A stretch of DNA of 64,000 nucleotides, from NCBI RefSeq assembly GCF_030413615.1, contig NZ_CP129236.1, positions 3,084,001 to 3,148,000 on the forward strand. Reading direction: 5' to 3'. Under the pieces are notes generated by a model that had not been told where the DNA came from, did not search any database, and worked only from the letters and a program-made list of their open reading frames with translations. Of this stretch, positions 62,313-64,000 are shown in pieces. Every line of letters starts with the position of its first letter. The first letter of the stretch is position 1. A program made the translations under genes and the position numbers. Origin of the DNA: Planococcus shixiaomingii. GTDB taxonomy: Bacteria > Bacillota > Bacilli > Bacillales_A > Planococcaceae.

Positions 62313-62789
62313 CTTATTGTTTCGGCGCGCATGTTTTTTTCGAGATTTTATTTTCATGTACAGCCACCAGATGCTGAGCGCGATGAATGCGCCGATTGAA
62401 TCTAGCAAAACGTCTTGAAATGCCGGCGTGCGGCCGCCTGTCAGCGATTGGTGGAATTCGTCGAGGAATGCCAAGCCGACCGTGATGGCGAACGCCAGCC
62501 AAAATTTCGGTTTCGGCAAAAGCACGAATACTGCGATGGCTAATGCGCCAAACATGAAGAGATGTGCACCTTTGCGCAATAAAAACTCGATAAAAGCAAA
62601 ATAGCCCCTTTCTTCGATGGATACCGATATTCCGTAGTACGGGATGTGCAAATAGCTGAGCAAGCCTTCAAACGGCTTGGACGCCAAGTATTTTTCCAGT
62701 GTCGGAATAAGCGTTTGCTGTTCGTATGTCTGGCCAGAGGAAATGAATAAGATGCCGAGCAGTACTAAAAGTAAGAGTATTTTTTTCAT
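62289..62789 (-). CDS. VanZ-like membrane protein
   Basis: 166 residues with four hydrophobic segments: an N-terminal one (KILLLLVLLGILFISSG), one after the LRKGAHLFMFGALAIAVFVLL motif, one in WLAFAITVGLAFLDEFHQSL and one in VLLDSIGAFIALSIWWLYM. RKGAHLFMFG and DEFHQSLTGGRTPAFQDVLLDS are the VanZ family signatures. In enterococci VanZ gives low-level teicoplanin tolerance; most homologues have no known function. No ribosome site precedes the ATG, while an extended -10 box ends 6 nt before it, so the mRNA may be leaderless. The last residues are encoded by the terminator stem. Confidence 0.88.
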   Translation of the reverse strand: MKKILLLLVLLGILFISSGQTYEQQTLIPTLEKYLASKPFEGLLSYLHIPYYGISVSIEERGYFAFIEFLLRKGAHLFMFGALAIAVFVLLPKPKFWLAFAITVGLAFLDEFHQSLTGGRTPAFQDVLLDSIGAFIALSIWWLYMKIKSRKKHARRNNKKTVQNRG

Positions 62790-62795
62790 TTGAAA

Positions 62796-62804
62796 ATTAT
62801 ACCA
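62796..62804 (-). promoter_or_regulatory. Extended -10 promoter element of the VanZ-like gene
   Basis: TGGTATAAT on the minus strand (62804-62796) ends 6 nt before the ATG at 62789, placing the expected transcription start on or next to the start codon. No AGGAGG-like site is present between them. No good -35 box at 17 bp. Confidence 0.5.
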
Positions 62805-62842
62805 TGGAAAAGATGAATTTGGTTTAATCCATTCTTCAATTT

Positions 62843-63934
62843 TTAACTGGTTTTCAGCGTCTCAGCCAATACCCGCGCGCCGATATCAAGCGCATCATGG
62901 TTAAAAGACATATCGGGATGGTGGAGCCCCGGAGCTAGATCGGCACCGATGCCAATCATGGCGGCTTTCAGTTGCGGTTTTTCAATGGTGTAAAAATGAA
63001 AATCGTCCGCTCCTGTTGTTTCAACGGCTGGAACAGTGTCGTCTTCACCAACAACAGCGCGAATCGCCTTATCCGCAATGGCGAGCGCTTCTTTGGAAAC
63101 TTCCGCAGCTGGTGTGAAGTCGCACCATTCCCAATTGATTTCGACTCCGTAAAGGGCTTTAATTGCAGTAATTCCTTCTTCCACTCGCTGCTGCAGCTCT
63201 TTCATCAAACTATTCGATTGCGAACGCAGGTCGAGTGCAAACGCCGCATTGCCTGGGATGATGTTCAAGCTGTCGCCTCCCGCCTGAATGTTTGTCAGCT
63301 TCACCGAATACGATTCGAACGGAGAAAAGTAAATCGACTTGATGAATTGGTGAATGGCCGCAATGACGTCGATTGCGTTTTTTCCTTGCTGCGGGCGGGC
63401 GCCGTGCGCGTCAACTCCGGTGATTTTCCCTTTCAGGAAAACGGCCGAGCCATGATAAATTGCTGGCGCCACTTTGCCGAACGGCATTTCCTCAATCGGA
63501 CGCAAATGGACGCCGTACAAATGCGTCACATCCTCCGCTGCTCCCCGTTCGATCATTGCCAGCGCACCGTTGCCTTTTTCCTCAGCCGGCTGAAAGATAA
63601 AACGGATACGCTTGGTTAGCATCTCTTCTTTTAAATACAGAAGCGCGCCAAGCACCATCGCCATATTGGCATCGTGCCCGCATGAATGGTTCGCTTGGAA
63701 CGTGCCGTTCACTTCCTGCCAAAGCGCGTCCATGTCTGCTCGGACTGCAACCACTTCCGGCCCTTCTCCAATTTCGGCAATCAAACCGGTGACATCATCG
63801 AATGTTCGGTACGGAATTTGCAGCTCTTCCATGATGCTCGCCAGTTTTTTTGTCGTCTCGACTTCTTGCCAGCTCACTTCCGCATGCGTGTGGAAGTGGT
63901 CAAAAAATTCCTGGATATGTTCTTTATGGTCCAT
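62843..63934 (-). CDS. M20-family amidohydrolase (AmhX-like)
   Basis: 363 residues. Metal-site motifs of the M20D/amidohydrolase group: VAVRADMDALWQEV near residue 65, NHSCGHDANMAMVLG with the Cys/His pair near 90, FIFQPAEEKGNGAL with the catalytic Glu near 115, YGVHLRP near 140, and LHHPDMSFNHDAL at the end. DALWQEVNG and NHSCGHDA are characteristic of AmhX-type enzymes of Bacillales. The family removes N-acyl groups from amino acids or related amides; the substrate here is unknown. DapL (N-acetyl-diaminopimelate deacetylase) is an alternative but less well matched. Its ATG is 4 nt after the stop of an upstream gene, so it is in an operon. Confidence 0.88.
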   Translation of the reverse strand: MDHKEHIQEFFDHFHTHAEVSWQEVETTKKLASIMEELQIPYRTFDDVTGLIAEIGEGPEVVAVRADMDALWQEVNGTFQANHSCGHDANMAMVLGALLYLKEEMLTKRIRFIFQPAEEKGNGALAMIERGAAEDVTHLYGVHLRPIEEMPFGKVAPAIYHGSAVFLKGKITGVDAHGARPQQGKNAIDVIAAIHQFIKSIYFSPFESYSVKLTNIQAGGDSLNIIPGNAAFALDLRSQSNSLMKELQQRVEEGITAIKALYGVEINWEWCDFTPAAEVSKEALAIADKAIRAVVGEDDTVPAVETTGADDFHFYTIEKPQLKAAMIGIGADLAPGLHHPDMSFNHDALDIGARVLAETLKTS

Positions 63935-63938
63935 CCTT

Positions 63939-64000
63939 TTATTCGCTCCCGTCCAATGATGCTGATTTTATCGTGAGTTTATTCAGCTGCTGTTCGATTA
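63939..64000 (-). CDS. C-terminal fragment of an upstream gene (partial)
   Basis: On the minus strand the frame entering from the right edge gives 19 residues, IEQQLNKLTIKSASLDGSE, and a TAA at 63941-63939. The stop lies 4 nt before the amidohydrolase start, which fits operon structure. Too short to identify. Confidence 0.5.
   Translation of the reverse strand, partial: IEQQLNKLTIKSASLDGSE

Overview
The window looks like a chromosomal segment of a Gram-positive, low-to-moderate-GC Bacillales bacterium. I infer Planococcaceae (Planococcus-like) from strong AGGAGG-type ribosome sites, TagGH export, GW and SH3 cell-wall modules, LCP ligase, CpsB/YwqE phosphatase and a Staphylococcus-type CapE/F/G set. 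The genus was not tested. I see no rRNA, tRNA, CRISPR array, prophage or transposase.

Region 1 (1-15013, minus strand) is a capsule/exopolysaccharide operon read from about 15010 down to 1. The conserved head is a chain-length/kinase modulator (CapA-like), tyrosine kinase (CapB-like), PHP phosphatase (CpsB-like) and membrane dehydratase CapD. A much more AT-rich, tightly overlapping cassette follows: WbuB-type glycosyltransferase, CapE, CapF, CapG (UDP-L-FucNAc synthesis), a GT4, a Wzx flippase, an acetyltransferase, another glycosyltransferase and, cut by the window edge, UDP-glucose dehydrogenase. No polymerase or initiating transferase is visible, so the cluster must continue to the left. 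Region 2 (15140-16866, plus) holds a degenerate SGNH-like lipobox-free secreted protein and an LCP ligase, which probably attaches the polymer to the wall.

Region 3 (16942-38182) mixes a small putative HTH protein, two PDZ-less HtrA-type proteases, a NERD gene broken by an in-frame stop, three subtilase genes, a CpdB-like phosphoesterase, an acyltransferase and two paralogous NlpC/P60 endopeptidases. Region 4 (38408-61654) is a surface-protein region: a secreted orphan, a GW amidase, a giant GW/SH3 glucosaminidase, TagGH, an SH3 glucosaminidase, an acyltransferase, a TagF-like polymerase, an SH3 amidase and a fourth subtilase. Region 5 (61655-64000) has repeats, a VanZ-like gene, an M20 amidohydrolase and the tail of an upstream gene.

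The most unusual signal is in the DNA between these genes. Short degenerate repeats occur in at least nine arrays, in three sequence families (AGTTNNAACT; GTCGGTAGA/GCAGGTAAGA; TCATGTAGAA), and nearly all are spaced by exactly 21 bp, i.e. two helical turns. Several arrays flank small hairpins in the order array-hairpin-array, and one such module is present twice. I know of no described element with this design. A second notable find is a tandem pair of subtilases of about 1,017 residues in which one copy has lost its catalytic Ser (Thr instead) and its oxyanion Asn.
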